Origin: Calycina herbarum
Taxonomy: Eukaryota > Ascomycota > Leotiomycetes > Helotiales > Pezizellaceae
Direction: 5' to 3'
Length of the DNA stretch: 64,000 nucleotides
NCBI GenBank assembly: GCA_001414485.1
Contig: LLEY01000132.1
Coordinates: 1 to 64,000 of the forward strand
Below, in pieces: positions 23,385 through 34,363 of the stretch. The position numbers and the translations under genes are program-made. Numbering within the stretch: position 1 is the first letter of the stretch; the number at the start of each line of letters is the position of its first letter. A model generated the notes under the pieces. The model had not been told where the DNA came from. It made no database searches and was given only the letters and a program-made list of their open reading frames with translations.

Positions 23385-23890
23385 ATGAATTTGGGCACAA
23401 TTCTCCAAGCAACAATATTCCAACGTACAATAACATGTAGTATATCCTTCGACTTTGTCTTCGACATCGATATCGTCAATTACACTACTCCTTCTGCTGT
23501 GAATACAGTATTCGCAAACGGAACGTCATCAATATTACCACCTCTAAATGCATTCCCAACAACACCTATATCTATATCCTCATTTATATACGACCAAATC
23601 ATCCCCACTTTAATCAACACCTGTCACACATTCATCTCAGGCTTGCTGAAGTCCTATAAATAAATAGGCGTCTTCATTTTCTACGCCACCATGATTTGTA
23701 AGAGCTATTTTTTAGCCATTCTACCATCCTTACCAAAGAAATCGCTAACTGATTGTTCTACGACTTTTTAGGTGTGGTAGTTAAATTCCTTGCCTTGCTC
23801 GTTGACATTATAAGCTATGGTTTATGGCCTCAATATGCGATGGGAAGAAAGGGGACGGTAGAGTTGTTAAGAGAAAGTTTGAAATTTTAG
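23385..23890 (+). pseudogene. small membrane protein gene with an in-frame stop
   Basis: Frame from ATG 23385 runs to TAA at 23661-23663, then continues open through a hydrophobic stretch (IGVFIFYATMI) to a donor at 23698. A 74-nt intron joins in phase to 23772-23890 (VVVKFLALLVDIISYGLW...), stop TAG 23888-23890. Removing nothing but the one TAA gives a product of about 143 residues with one or two membrane helices. Function unknown. It may instead be a 92-residue protein that simply ends at 23663. Confidence 0.35.
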
Positions 23891-24141
23891 TGTAAAGCGC
23901 GTGGTTACAAGGGTTTCATCGCTGATGATGGTTTCTTTGAATCCTGAGTTTATAGTTTATGATATTGCTCTATAACAAAGAATAGTGTACTTTTCTTAGG
24001 GACTATGGTAGTGCTCTTGTGCACCACAAAGATTCTTTACCTAGCTAGGTATGCGCAACCTTATATGGGTTCTCGGCAACAGGGCAATCGCATTATTGAT
24101 ATTTATGATGAATTGTACTTGCCCGCAGGAGAAAACTAAAT

Positions 24142-24845
24142 TTGCCCAAATGTGCACGGGCTACTTTTTATCTTGTGGAACTGGTTTTCAATCCTCTTGC
24201 TTTGCATCTGAACATTCCAGCAAAGAGATCAATTGGCCCAGCCAAACCATGGCCATTTGAGAAGAAATGTCCTGAGGGGTGCCAACATTACAAGCCTTGT
24301 AACCACTTGCAGAGGCTGGATTGAGACAAAATCAGAGAGCATTTGGCCCAAGATTCAGGATTCAAGCACGCAACTCAAATGGATGATCATCACAGTGCTG
24401 GTACCGGAGTATATCATGGGGAAAACTCTCAGCGAGCATTTTGCAGCGGCCAACTATCTGGCACGTTTCAATGCCGTGGCCACGGCAATGGGCACAGAAG
24501 CCGAGCTGATACAAGTGTATTCTGCCAATACGGGATGACACTATCTCGAGATACTCGAGTTCCTAGATCTAAAAGACCCCACGAAGCTTTTACCAAGGTA
24601 ATGTTGTACGCTACCAGCGCCGCAATTATGTTCTGCTTGGGAGTTAGGCCTCTTCGTTCTTTTCCAGTTCTTTCTGAGCGTGATATCGAAGCTCTAGACG
24701 ACTGTAGCTCTATGGTTAAGCTACTCCTTATATTGCAAGTATCTTGGTTGGTTATTCGATTGTGCAGAACACGTGGATTGCCATCGTCGCGACTGGAGAT
24801 CGCCATTCTTGCTTTCTCAGTATCCAGCCTCATAATATATTTCAT
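24142..24845 (+). pseudogene. degenerate fungal integral membrane protein
   Basis: Three overlapping frames each carry a recognisable part of one protein type. One gives ALHLNIPAKRSIGPAKPWPF, a second gives QLKWMIITVLVPEYIMGKTL followed by a polar stretch, and a third gives MVKLLLILQVSWLVIRLCR and LEIAILAFSVSSLIIYF, in the order expected for the uncharacterised multi-pass fungal proteins with LVPE and LPxxxLE motifs. The frame must change at least twice and stops lie between, so this is a decayed copy. No function is known for the family as far as I can recall. Confidence 0.55.
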
Positions 24846-25647
24846 GCTGTGAGCATGAGACGAACCCTTAAAATTCGCAAGTTAAATTCTCAACCCTCGG
24901 AGAAAAATTCCCTGTTATTGAGAATGAAGAAAATTTGCATCGCGGTTAGTTTAGCGACTCATGTTGAAAGCGTTCTTTTTGAGGGAGAGAAACTCTGTGA
25001 CTCTCCGGACGGGACACCGCGTTGGTTAGAGTTTGAGTTGGAGAATCGTTTTCAAGTTCGTATATGCTTCATACAATATCTATAATCAGATAGGATGAGG
25101 CGTTGGACAGAATGGTGGTAGCCAGGTTTCCGTGAAACATTGGTCGGGGCCTACTCATGTGGAAGAAAACGTACTCTGTAGGTTTTTAAAATAACTTCAG
25201 CAGGTGGTGGACACATTCAATTGCCGTTTTTTTACGAACTTCGTGCAATTTTATTGACTTTTATTTTGTTAGTGATAGGGGTGGTGTTGGCGTATGAGTG
25301 ACTGGAATTAAAGTAGCGGAACTGAGATCCTTCCTTTTATGCTTACCTTTATTTGTGTTTTTGGAACGTCACAGTTGTATATGAAAAGTTCGTGATTTGA
25401 ACGATGTAGAGAGTGAGTTAATTTGGGGGGTTTTATCGGTTATGGATAGCCTGGAGGCCCTGAAGGTTAAGCGAGTTCCACGGAAAATGGGATGAAAATT
25501 GAATTGGGAATGATTTAATTAGGTCAATAATAGAAACGGGTGACAAAGGAAGAGTATGCATTTTGTATTAAAACGATGACTTCATATTTTCGTCTGCAGG
25601 GGTGTTTGAAAATATAAGTACGAGTCTAAAGGCCACAGCATTGCCAT
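24846..25647. other. intergenic, nothing recognised
   Basis: No coding frame with support. A polar open stretch on the plus strand to 25085 has no domain and overlaps the end of the pseudogene. Confidence 0.4.
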
Positions 25648-26676
25648 CTACATACATGCTGAAATCAAAATTCCAAACAGAAGTAGCCACGAATCGTATT
25701 GATGAGACCATATTCCAGAAGCGTTGGATATGGGAGCTCTGCTTCCAGTTTCTATCATATTTGGTGTTACACACACCACCGCAGATTCTGTGATAATTTG
25801 GTGTTAGCCTTGCATTTGCGTGAGTTTGTTTTGTATTGAAAGCACAAAGCAAAGATTTTCGGTACTTACGACCCCAATCTGGTCGAGTTCTAATGTTTTG
25901 GTAAATATCCTTTGACCAGACAGCTAAAACTAAGGGCGTCGATCTTTTCACCCAATTATCGTAGGTGGTGTTGTCGTTCAATGGGGTCGTGGAACCGGTA
26001 TCCGTCGCAATTGAGATGAGATTTTGGGTACCGTTGAAGACACTTGAACGACAAGATGCATTCGTGTTTGTCGAAAAGAGAGGATCTCCGAATGCCTCTG
26101 TTGAAGTTAATTGGCATTTTGAAAATAGATAACGTAGAAATGCTTACTTGCTGATTTCACCCCAGACCAAGAGAACCCTTTACATTGAGAGGGTGGGGTT
26201 GATATTATAGATTCGCATGGATCAGGTGTAAACTGTGGCGTGCGACGTCCTATTAGGGAGTTGATTGTACCAGTTATTGCCGAGCGGCAGTCTTCGTCTA
26301 GGAGACCATTGCAACTCTCGGTCTTGTTATTTGGATTGCTCGAAGTGCGGTTTGCTGGAAATCCAGTCAACAGTATAGCGCACCCGGTATAGGGTAATTC
26401 TTCTGGCGAAGCCGCAATGAATGGTCGTGAATCTAACCAGAAGTCTTGCTCAATGCTATACGTATCAAAACTTCTCTCTTGTTTGATAGAGGTAGAAATG
26501 AACCAGGTCGAGTTTGTCAAGCCTGCAGCATTGATAAATGGCTGAAAGCCAGGTAGTGGTACGATTCCACTTGCGTTCACTGTTCTGTGGTCAGGATAAT
26601 TGCAAGTGTCATCCCCATGAGCAGATCCAAAAATATCGAGAATCGCTAACACTACCAGAGGTGTAACAAAAAACAT
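25648..26676 (-). CDS. secreted, probably GPI-anchored protein
   Basis: Three exons (26676-26148, 26097-25870, 25787-25648) join in frame to 298 residues. The N-terminus is a signal peptide (MFFVTPLVVLAILDIFGSAHG). The body has many N-glycosylation sites (NRTS, NKTE, NASC, NGTQ, NDNTT) and about eight cysteines. The C-terminus, after a small-residue stretch, is hydrophobic and ends WLLLFGILISACM, which fits a GPI attachment signal. I do not recognise the family. Introns are 50 and 82 nt. The ATG at 26676 is preferred because it places the hydrophobic core directly after the start. It may act at the cell wall or surface. Confidence 0.75.
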
Positions 26677-28426
26677 GATGGGTACAAAAACTGGAGTTCG
26701 AAAAAATTTAGAGGAAAAGGAAACTACCTGTAAATGAGGAAGAAGGCAAAGCAAAGAATAATAAGTCGTCAGAGAACTGGGGGCTGACTCCTCGCTAAAA
26801 GTTGGTGTTCCAGAATTTTGGTAGGGATGAAGATGGGCGCCTAATTTATGTCAATTTCAGGGATGAAAGCATAAATATCCAATAACACAGCCGCTACCTC
26901 TACACTAGACCTCCTTTTTACCTGCAGGACTACGGTAGAACCCATATTCCAATTTATTGGGACCCGACCACTCGGTAACTGCATCGGTTAAACTCATTTA
27001 ACCCCTGTGTTCCAACAGGGAAACTCAGCCACTCATTTTCATTGGACAATACTATCAATAGCAACCTGCAGCATTAGATGCTTGTCAAATAATACATTTC
27101 TGGTGGTTGTAAAGACGTCATTGACTTAGTTTGATTCCTCCGCCCGCTACATATCATCCTCATGCCGTGCAGCTTCCCCAGTTTCAAATTTTAAGTGAGT
27201 GGAAAACAATGAAATATCGTTTCCATATTTTCGGGCGCTTTGCTTTCCTATCGAACAAAAGTCTACCCACTAGGGAGTTCTGGAGCTACTCAAGCTCTGG
27301 AGAATCTAATTTCCGTGGTATTTTCGGGTCTCCTACGAATAGTGTTGTAGCAATTGAGATAAATGTCATCGACTCCAAATATAGCTCTCAGACTAAGCAT
27401 CTCTTCATCCTCATCTCGATACCGCTGCAATTTGGCCTCACAAGCCGTGTTGCAATCAGGCTAGGAGTCTGAGGAGGGCTTGGGAGCCCCCTAACAATCC
27501 GCCCCCAAGACTTCAATACTAACGGGAACGCCGTGTGTTGGTTTGTGGCAGGAATAAATCTCTATTGCACACAGCTTTCTGGTCGGCTTCCAACGGCCGT
27601 TTCTCTGCAAGGTTGCGATCCCGATCTTCGGTTATCCCGTGAAAGATATTTTGGTGGTTCCTAGCAAATTCAAAGTTCAAAGCCGATCCAACATCAACAT
27701 TGAGGTACTGCGTTTCAAGAGGTACCTCTCAATACTCAGTTGTTGCCACTTCCATATCGAATCTTAAATTTAGCTGCACGAAAAGACTCGAAGTAGGTTT
27801 TTCTTTTCCACGCGAACACGGTATTCCTCACCATAATTACTTGACCTGGATTTTTCTTGTCAAAATCTGGAGTCATGACACACCACTTTCATGGCCACTG
27901 TTCGTAGATGCCACCTTTTTCACTCAGTGCTCTGGGTATGACAATGACGTGATACGGTAAGGTCAATATAACCGCGATGCAAAAGTATGTTTGAGGCGGG
28001 CGGGCTATCGAGCTCCAGAACCCAGTATGTTGGTTTTCCGGATGCTCCTTCAGAATCAGAAGCTAGAACAAACATATTGTTGGAGGTTGCTAGTGCCTTG
28101 TTGATGTATTTGGATGTTGGTATAATCTTGAGAGAAACGTTTAGTTGGCTCAACGGAATTGAAGGATTGTAACTCCAACATAACTGTGCCTTGTGCTTCT
28201 TTGTGGGTGGCTCATACAGTTAAACCTTTAGCTTCTGGGGGTCAAGGCATCTTGGGGTGAGGTGTTCTGATATTGATGGACCGCTTAGTAGACCAGAAAA
28301 TAGGAAATATATAAACTGAGTAAAATACCTGTACCCTTTTCATCATCCGATTCTCTTCATTCCATTCCCTGAAGCAAAACACTCCAATTTACTTCGCTTA
28401 CAATATTGATTTTTCAGCAAGATAAA
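26677..28426. other. long gene-poor stretch
   Basis: About 1.75 kb. Short open stretches occur on both strands (for example plus 27131-27472 and 27987-28172) but none has a good start, splice chain or domain. This may hold decayed coding DNA that I could not reassemble. Confidence 0.35.
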
Positions 28427-29565
28427 ATGCTCGCTCTTTCTTTCACATTATTGTTCGCAGCAGTAGCCTCTGCCACTGACCCATGAGTAGCATCCATTCT
28501 AGGGAGAAGTAATGTCGAGTTTCAAAAACCTTCAATCGTACCCAGAGCCGATCGTTGTCCAGAGATCAACCCAACCGGCGGCTCCGAACCCAATGTCGTA
28601 AGCTCTTCCTCTTTTATCATTTGATCCTTTGCTAAATCTTCGTTTTGAAGGATTATTACAACGGCCAGCCAGGCGCCTGCAAGCCCATCAACAGTATCGA
28701 TAAAGATGGAACATGCAAGAACAGCATGAAGATCAAAGGAGATGGATGCGCAGGCTACTGCGAAATAAGAGTCTTCTTTTTCTACGGCCATGAGATTCCA
28801 CTGGCTCCCCTGGCAAAATGTACAAAAGGCCTTACATGTGCAATTCTGTCTACACAATCATCTACTGTCACCAACCCCTTCGAGTTCAATGTCAACGCGG
28901 GACTCAGCAAGCGAGTATTGGAAATATCGCCTGGTGAGGAACAAATTACTAATTCATCTATCATTGAAAGCGAAAGGATAAGGGGGCGCTAGCGATGCTC
29001 AAAGGAGCATTCGATATTGTAAGAATCAAAAATAAGCATGTTCAAAATATGGAAAAACTGACACATCTAGGGGGCATCTTACTCATATTCAAACTCCAAA
29101 ACCGAGCTTACAGGTTTCACATTCACTCGACCAACACAAAACAATGGCTCAGACTGTGGCTATTTCACCACAGTCCCAATAATGTTGACGTCCTGTGGGA
29201 CAATTTCCACTTCTCCGATCGCTCCCGGAAATAACGGCAATTCCAATGGGGCTCCCTTTCGAAAACGTGCCAGTCCAGCTTGTGTAAACGATAAAGCAAA
29301 GACGTAAGTCAATTAATTCGTCATAAATCCTTTCTTTTCCTCGAGATTACTGAGGCAACAATCTAATACTCCTCTTCTTTCTAGAGTCGGAAACTGGTGC
29401 AACTCAACTCCATACCTCGATGGAAAAGGGAACCCTGCTGTCATTGCAATTTTTGTTCTTACTAGTTGCAAAAACAACAAATTACAACCTAAGAGCTACC
29501 AGGATCCCATTTTTCAACGTCCGGGTGTTGCAGCTACTGCATTTATGGATAAGTGGGAAGAATAA
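28427..29565 (+). pseudogene. secreted cysteine-containing protein, stop just after signal peptide
   Basis: Exons 28427-28597, 28651-28914, 28977-29018, 29071-29303 and 29385-29565 join in one frame of 296 codons. The start encodes a signal peptide (MLALSFTLLFAAVASATDP) that is followed at once by TGA (28484-28486). After it the frame is clean to the end, including the spaced cysteines (CKPINSIDKDGTCKNSMKIK, DGCAGYCE, SDCGYFTT, GNWCNSTPYLDG) and a final AFMDKWEE. All four introns splice correctly, so only the nonsense codon breaks the gene. A single CGA to TGA transition would explain it. The protein resembles a fungal secreted effector-like or cell-surface protein but I cannot name a family. 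Confidence 0.65.
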
Positions 29566-30440
29566 ATTCTCTTAATGGAACATGGGTTGACATCATGTCA
29601 CTATTGTTTGTGGACGGTTGTGTTTGGAACTTTTATTTTAGCATATATCGAGGGATAGACAGTGCGATCTCCTTATTCTGATACCGGTAAACACACAACA
29701 CTATTTTTTTAACTACACATTATAAAAAAAGAGAAAACCCGAGTTATTGCTTCAATACGAAACATGTAGGAGTCCAGAGCTTTGGTCTAAGTACACCCCA
29801 TTCCTATATTGCCTCCGGATTTTTGTGACAACTTATAATATTTTACGAGAACGTTTACAAGAGGCATTTAGAGCTGCTTATCCTTTAAAACGTTTTCGGA
29901 CAATATAAGTAATTATCGTAGACTAGTGCGCATAATCAAAGTAATGGAGGTTTACTTGGAGCAAAGCCCACGTTTCTTGTATGTGACGGGCATTAACCAA
30001 GGCTAAATTGTCGTTATTGAGAAGAAGCCCTAATCACAGGTGTTCTTTTGGGAGTAGCTTTTATGTTTTACAACAATGAGTTAAAGGGTTGTACAGCTGT
30101 TGTGTGATGACTGGGCGTGAGTGAGGTATGTGTGTGAATTAGATCCATAGATTTCCTAATTCCGAATTGTGACTAAAGTTTTAGGGCAAAAACGAAATCA
30201 AATGGCAACTGTAAAGAATCTGTTGATATTAGTCTTGTGGTCTATGATGATTTGAATCATAGGGTTGCTTTGCCACGAAACCATACACACTCCACACGTG
30301 ACATTATTGAGTTTGTAAAAGACCATGTGCCATCGCGGAAATAAACCCCAGTCTCTCCGCACAGAAGACAAAAATCTCAATCTCAAAACATTACCTTATT
30401 TCTTGAACCTCAGTATTGGAATTCTTTCTAGCAGGAAGTC
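29566..30440. other. intergenic, nothing recognised
   Basis: AT-rich in parts. No ORF with coding character. Confidence 0.4.
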
Positions 30441-31513
30441 ATGTCAAATCGCAACAACGGAAACCGGTTTCCACTGGCCTTTTTCGGGGCAAAAAGTACA
30501 AAAATTCCTACAGGTCTTCGAGAAAACCAGCGCCACGCCGGTGAAGCCTCTCATTCCGGGTCCTTTCCGCTCATCCAAGGCAATACCAAAACTACGAGTT
30601 TCTCCTCTCAGTCTCGAGATATTAAATACAGTGAGTTGCGAGTTAAGCTTGAATTTGCCCACTTTTTTTGTAAACCGAGCTTTTTGAGATTTTCCCCCTT
30701 TTTAGGCACTCTTTTACCTATTAATTAATAACAACATATGATATACTATTTATAAGAACAGGAAAGAAGAGGCTTATATCTCCCCTTGTACTCTATAAAC
30801 TTTATAGGACAAAAACAGACAATTTTATATCTGTCTTGATTTTTATAGGGTCTTGGCATAGCCTGTCGACCTTACAGGGGGTAGTGAAAATCTTTTCAAG
30901 AAAAGGGGTTATTTTAAGAATTATTTATCTTTTAGTTTACTTTTGTTATACTTACTTTAAATTGATAAACTATATAGAAGAGAGATAATTAGATATAGCG
31001 CTTCTTTCTAGCTAGGCTTCGTCTCTTTTAGAATACTTTTATTTTCTGTCTTCTAAGGAAAAGAGGGAGAAAGCCTTAATAAAAAAAAAGCTCGGATTAC
31101 AAAAAAAGTAGGCAAATTCAAGCTTAACTCGTAACTCACTGTATGAGAAACCCCAACTCGCTCTGAATCTCTCCAAAAAGGACAAAACTCAAATATCACG
31201 ACTCGATGAGGAGATTGAGGAGATCGAAAATGCAATAGCAAGTTTCAGATATGGAGAAGTGCGTTTGAGGGTGAACTGCGAGGATTTCTCTTACGCTCCC
31301 ATGGCTGCAACTTTAAATACGCAGGCCTTCAACCTTGCGTGGAAGATGATTCAGGGGGATAAAAATGAAGCGGCAGAAAGGTTTCACCAGCTTATTGAAT
31401 TTAGCGAAGGGAGGCTTGCGGAGTTGAAGCAGCTGAGGTTGCAGTTGGAACAAAAGGGTAAGGTTACAAATAATCGACCTGTTGGAGAGCGACACGGTCA
31501 AAGTCGGAGGTAG
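30441..31513 (+). pseudogene. small coiled-coil protein gene split by a transposon
   Basis: The left part starts ATG at 30441 (MSNRNNGNRFPLAFFGAK) and is open to 30628; the right part is open from 31144 to a TAG at 31511-31513 and carries a coiled coil (EEIEEIENAIASFRYGE, then EGRLAELKQLRLQLEQ). Between them lies the 513-bp inverted-repeat element at 30629-31141. If the element and one TA are left out, the two parts are in the same frame (186 codons, 185 residues), so the insertion is what broke the gene. The function is unknown. It is one of several small hypothetical genes between 30 and 35 kb. Confidence 0.6.
30629..31141. mobile_element. 513-bp TA-flanked inverted-repeat element (Tc1/mariner-pogo-type MITE)
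   Basis: The ends are inverted repeats of roughly 55-60 bp: the left starts CAGTGAGTTGCGAGTTAAGC and the right end is its near-exact reverse complement (mismatches at a few bases). Each end is flanked by TA (30627-30628 and 31142-31143), the target duplication of Tc1/mariner/pogo elements, and CAGT termini are common in that group. The interior is AT-rich and has no transposase ORF, so it is non-autonomous or RIP-degraded. Confidence 0.8.
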
Positions 31514-32228
31514 AGCTGATGATGTTAATTATAGATGGGAATGATCTGGTACTAAGTTGAACCATATTCCTTCAATGTGAGGTATTGATGTGGTTTCGGA
31601 TTCGAATTCAGAAAAGTGAGGATTTTAAAAGCAGCACTTTGCTATAGCATTGGATTCGAGGGCATGCCCTGAAAGAGAAATAATACTGTCATGAATACTC
31701 TCAATCTCATATTTGCTTCCTTGTCGCGGGTTTCTCTCTTGAGACTGGAACCTAGAGAAGAACGGACCTTTTCGCTGATTTGGTGTTATCTCAACTTGAC
31801 CTAAGTCTAAAGCTTGCATAACAGAAAATAAGCCTAGCGCTCTTAAGTAATGGAACTGATACGAAAATATTCACTCAAAATTGAATACGCCAATTAAGCG
31901 AAAAAGGGCTGAAGAAGAACACGGAAAATGCGCCTAATATTTCCGTAAGAGCCGATTGAAGCTCCCTAACTATCTCAAAATACACAACAGAGGTATTCTA
32001 TCGAAGTGGCCCGCTTATGATTCGGATGCAGATTCATCAGCCACGACATCTTTTGCACCGAAACTCTCTCTTGCAACAGTCATTTTATTCACTCCCTACC
32101 AACCTGTGCTTTGCCTGTAGGAATAGGACCTGGGACTGAAAGGTGCGTAATCCAAAAATCTCGGTAAAGTCAAACCTATTCAAAGCAAGAAAGTTGACAT
32201 CTTGTTCGTTTTTAGAACCCCAAACACC
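31514..32228. other. intergenic
   Basis: Upstream region of the repeat-protein gene at 32229. No gene seen. Confidence 0.4.
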
Positions 32229-33059
32229 ATGTCGCAAATCAACCTCCAGGAGGACAAATCCAAGGAGGCTCTGGTCTTCTCCCCTCTAAGCTTTAGAGCC
32301 CGAATCATGTCACAAATCAAGCCGGAATTGAAAACCCAAGAGGTTGTTCCTTTCTCACCTCTAAATTTTCGAAGCAAGACCATGTCGCAAATCAACGTGG
32401 ATGATGAAAAGGAAGAAGCCTTTTTCTCACTTACGACCTCAAGAAGAAACCCTATGCCACAGATCACGGCGGTCGATGACAAAACCCAAGACGCTCTGCC
32501 CTTCTCATCTCCCCCCTTTTCTCCCCCTCGAAAATCAGCTACGAATACGCCAGCACTCTCCTACTTCAATCTCCTCAAGCTTAACTGCCGGGTACCTTGC
32601 AAAGTATACAAGAGACATCACAAACTCATCAGCATCTGGAACAAAGAAGTCGTACTATCATCGCACCCGAAGCTCCTACGTCCTACCCCGAAGCAGATTG
32701 CTCTCAATACCCTGGACGATCTGGATTTCGATATTAGTGCCCTGAATGCTAAACTCGCACCTTTGATCGAGGCGGAACGACTCGTTAGCGCCAAAGGCTT
32801 TTGTCAAATTGGAAAGGTGAATGGTCTTGCGTTTGCGGGGGCGTTAGCTTTACCGGTGGAACAAAGGGAAGAAGAAATTAAGTTTCTGGAGAGGCAAATT
32901 AACCGGTTGCATGGTGAATATATCGCATTGTATGCTGGAGCTTTCGACTCAGATGAGAGTCATGATGGACCAATTTTTGAGGATGATGGACTAAATGTTG
33001 AGAATGGTGTTGAATTAGGAGGGCCATTTTTAGATGATGAACTCGGTAGTGTGCGTTAG
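32229..33059 (+). CDS. hypothetical protein with N-terminal repeats
   Basis: Single exon, 276 residues. The N-terminal 100 residues contain four imperfect repeats of about 25-28 residues, each beginning MSQI or MPQI, followed by an acidic/Lys stretch and a block like ALVFSPLSFRAR, VVPFSPLNFRSK or ALPFSSPPFSPP. The middle is basic; the C-terminal third is helical and then acidic (GPIFEDDGLNVENGVEL). The ATG at 32229 is used because the frame upstream has no ATG. No family recognised; low-complexity repeats suggest rapid change. Confidence 0.6.
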   Translation: MSQINLQEDKSKEALVFSPLSFRARIMSQIKPELKTQEVVPFSPLNFRSKTMSQINVDDEKEEAFFSLTTSRRNPMPQITAVDDKTQDALPFSSPPFSPPRKSATNTPALSYFNLLKLNCRVPCKVYKRHHKLISIWNKEVVLSSHPKLLRPTPKQIALNTLDDLDFDISALNAKLAPLIEAERLVSAKGFCQIGKVNGLAFAGALALPVEQREEEIKFLERQINRLHGEYIALYAGAFDSDESHDGPIFEDDGLNVENGVELGGPFLDDELGSVR

Positions 33060-33219
33060 AGTTTGGGCTCTGAAGTGGTCGCGGATCAGATCTCAACTAC
33101 AGCAGAGCACGAGGATTTTGAATCGAAGAAGACGAGACCTTGCTCTCTGTTAATAGCTCCTGAAGGTTGTACCGTAAATCATTTGTCATTTATAACTCCT
33201 CCGGTGGAGACAGTGTAAG

Positions 33220-33620
33220 AAACAAATTACTCATTACTCAACGTTACTCTGAGTAGAGTAGAGTAACTACTCTATTACTCTGAGTAATAGACACGTGATA
33301 TTTATACAGGATTTAAATATATATTCTTAATAAATAGGAATGTTTCTAAGGATAAAAAAGAAGAAACAGTAATTAATCTTAAATTTAAATTCTTTACTAT
33401 TTGATAGTAGCTTTTCTTAGTTTAAAGGTATAGTCAAGTAACCCATATAAAGACTCTTATACTATTTTTCGGTGCCCGGTCCGGCCTCCGATAGTCGGCC
33501 CGACGCTACTCTGAGCTACTTAGAGTAACTCAGAGTAGAGTAGAGTAGAGTTTTAGTAATGACTGATTTCATTGAGTAGAGTAGAGGAACAGCCTATTAC
33601 TCTACTCTACTCTACTCATT
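33220..33620. repeat. GAGTA-rich inverted-repeat element, candidate MITE
   Basis: Clusters of GAGTAGAGTA/ACTCTACTC motifs flank an AT-rich core (about 33300-33470). The left cluster (33245-33290) reads toward the core as GTTACTCTGAGTAGAGTAG; the right clusters (33505-33555 and 33573-33617) hold the reverse complement. Subterminal short repeats around an AT-rich centre fit a non-autonomous DNA element. The exact ends and target duplication were not resolved. Confidence 0.45.
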
Positions 33621-33967
33621 TTCTACGCTGGGTGGAGTTTTGGTGTATGGTGCAGGGTAATTGAGAACCATCATTAGAACCTGTGACCTAGAGAGAATTG
33701 AAATAAATGGAAACTTTATGCATTCCTGTTGACATCCAGCAAGCAGCAACTCCATATAATAACGTCTCCCCCATTCCCTTGTGACCACACTTTGCATGTT
33801 TCTTTTCAATGGGATAATTGAGCAAGCAAAGGACCTGCCAAGGGTTATATATCGACAGGTGCATACTTTGATTGCATATGAAGAATCAAATTTCGAAACC
33901 ACAGGAAAATTAACAATGAAGCCCCTCCAAACAGTCAAAGTGGCAGTCAACATCCGCAAGCATCGAA

Positions 33968-34363
33968 ATGGCAGCCTTCAATAATTCGAGTCTCAACGAA
34001 AATACCCCCCAATCGCTAAATGAAAACGCGTTCACAGCAGATAGCAATCGCCTCAACTCTAATTATGAAAAGGTTCGGCGTGTTCTCAATAGCTTCCCCC
34101 AGCCCGCACGTACGGAAACCAAAGAAACATTCCTTGTAGTTTTGAAGGAGGTGCGTGGTAAACGAGAGGAACCCAGGAGAAAAATTGCCGCCTGCAAGGG
34201 AATTCAAAGACTTCCTGACAAGCATAGGTTCGAAAATGTTCAGCAGAGGACGGCATCTCAAATTGACTTCGACATCGCCAGCTATCCGGAAGAACTGAAC
34301 TCGAGCAAAGCACGAAGGAACTGGTTAATAGAGGGCTTCGCTGCTGTTGCTGATGACTTGTAG
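33968..34363 (+). CDS. small hypothetical protein
   Basis: Single open frame of 131 residues beginning MAAFNNSSLNENTPQS. It is polar and basic in the middle (VRGKREEPRRKIAACKG) and ends FAAVADDL. The codons look coding and there is no intron signal. It sits among other short genes and pseudogenes of this accessory region, and no domain is recognised. It could be a coincidental ORF. Confidence 0.4.
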   Translation: MAAFNNSSLNENTPQSLNENAFTADSNRLNSNYEKVRRVLNSFPQPARTETKETFLVVLKEVRGKREEPRRKIAACKGIQRLPDKHRFENVQQRTASQIDFDIASYPEELNSSKARRNWLIEGFAAVADDL

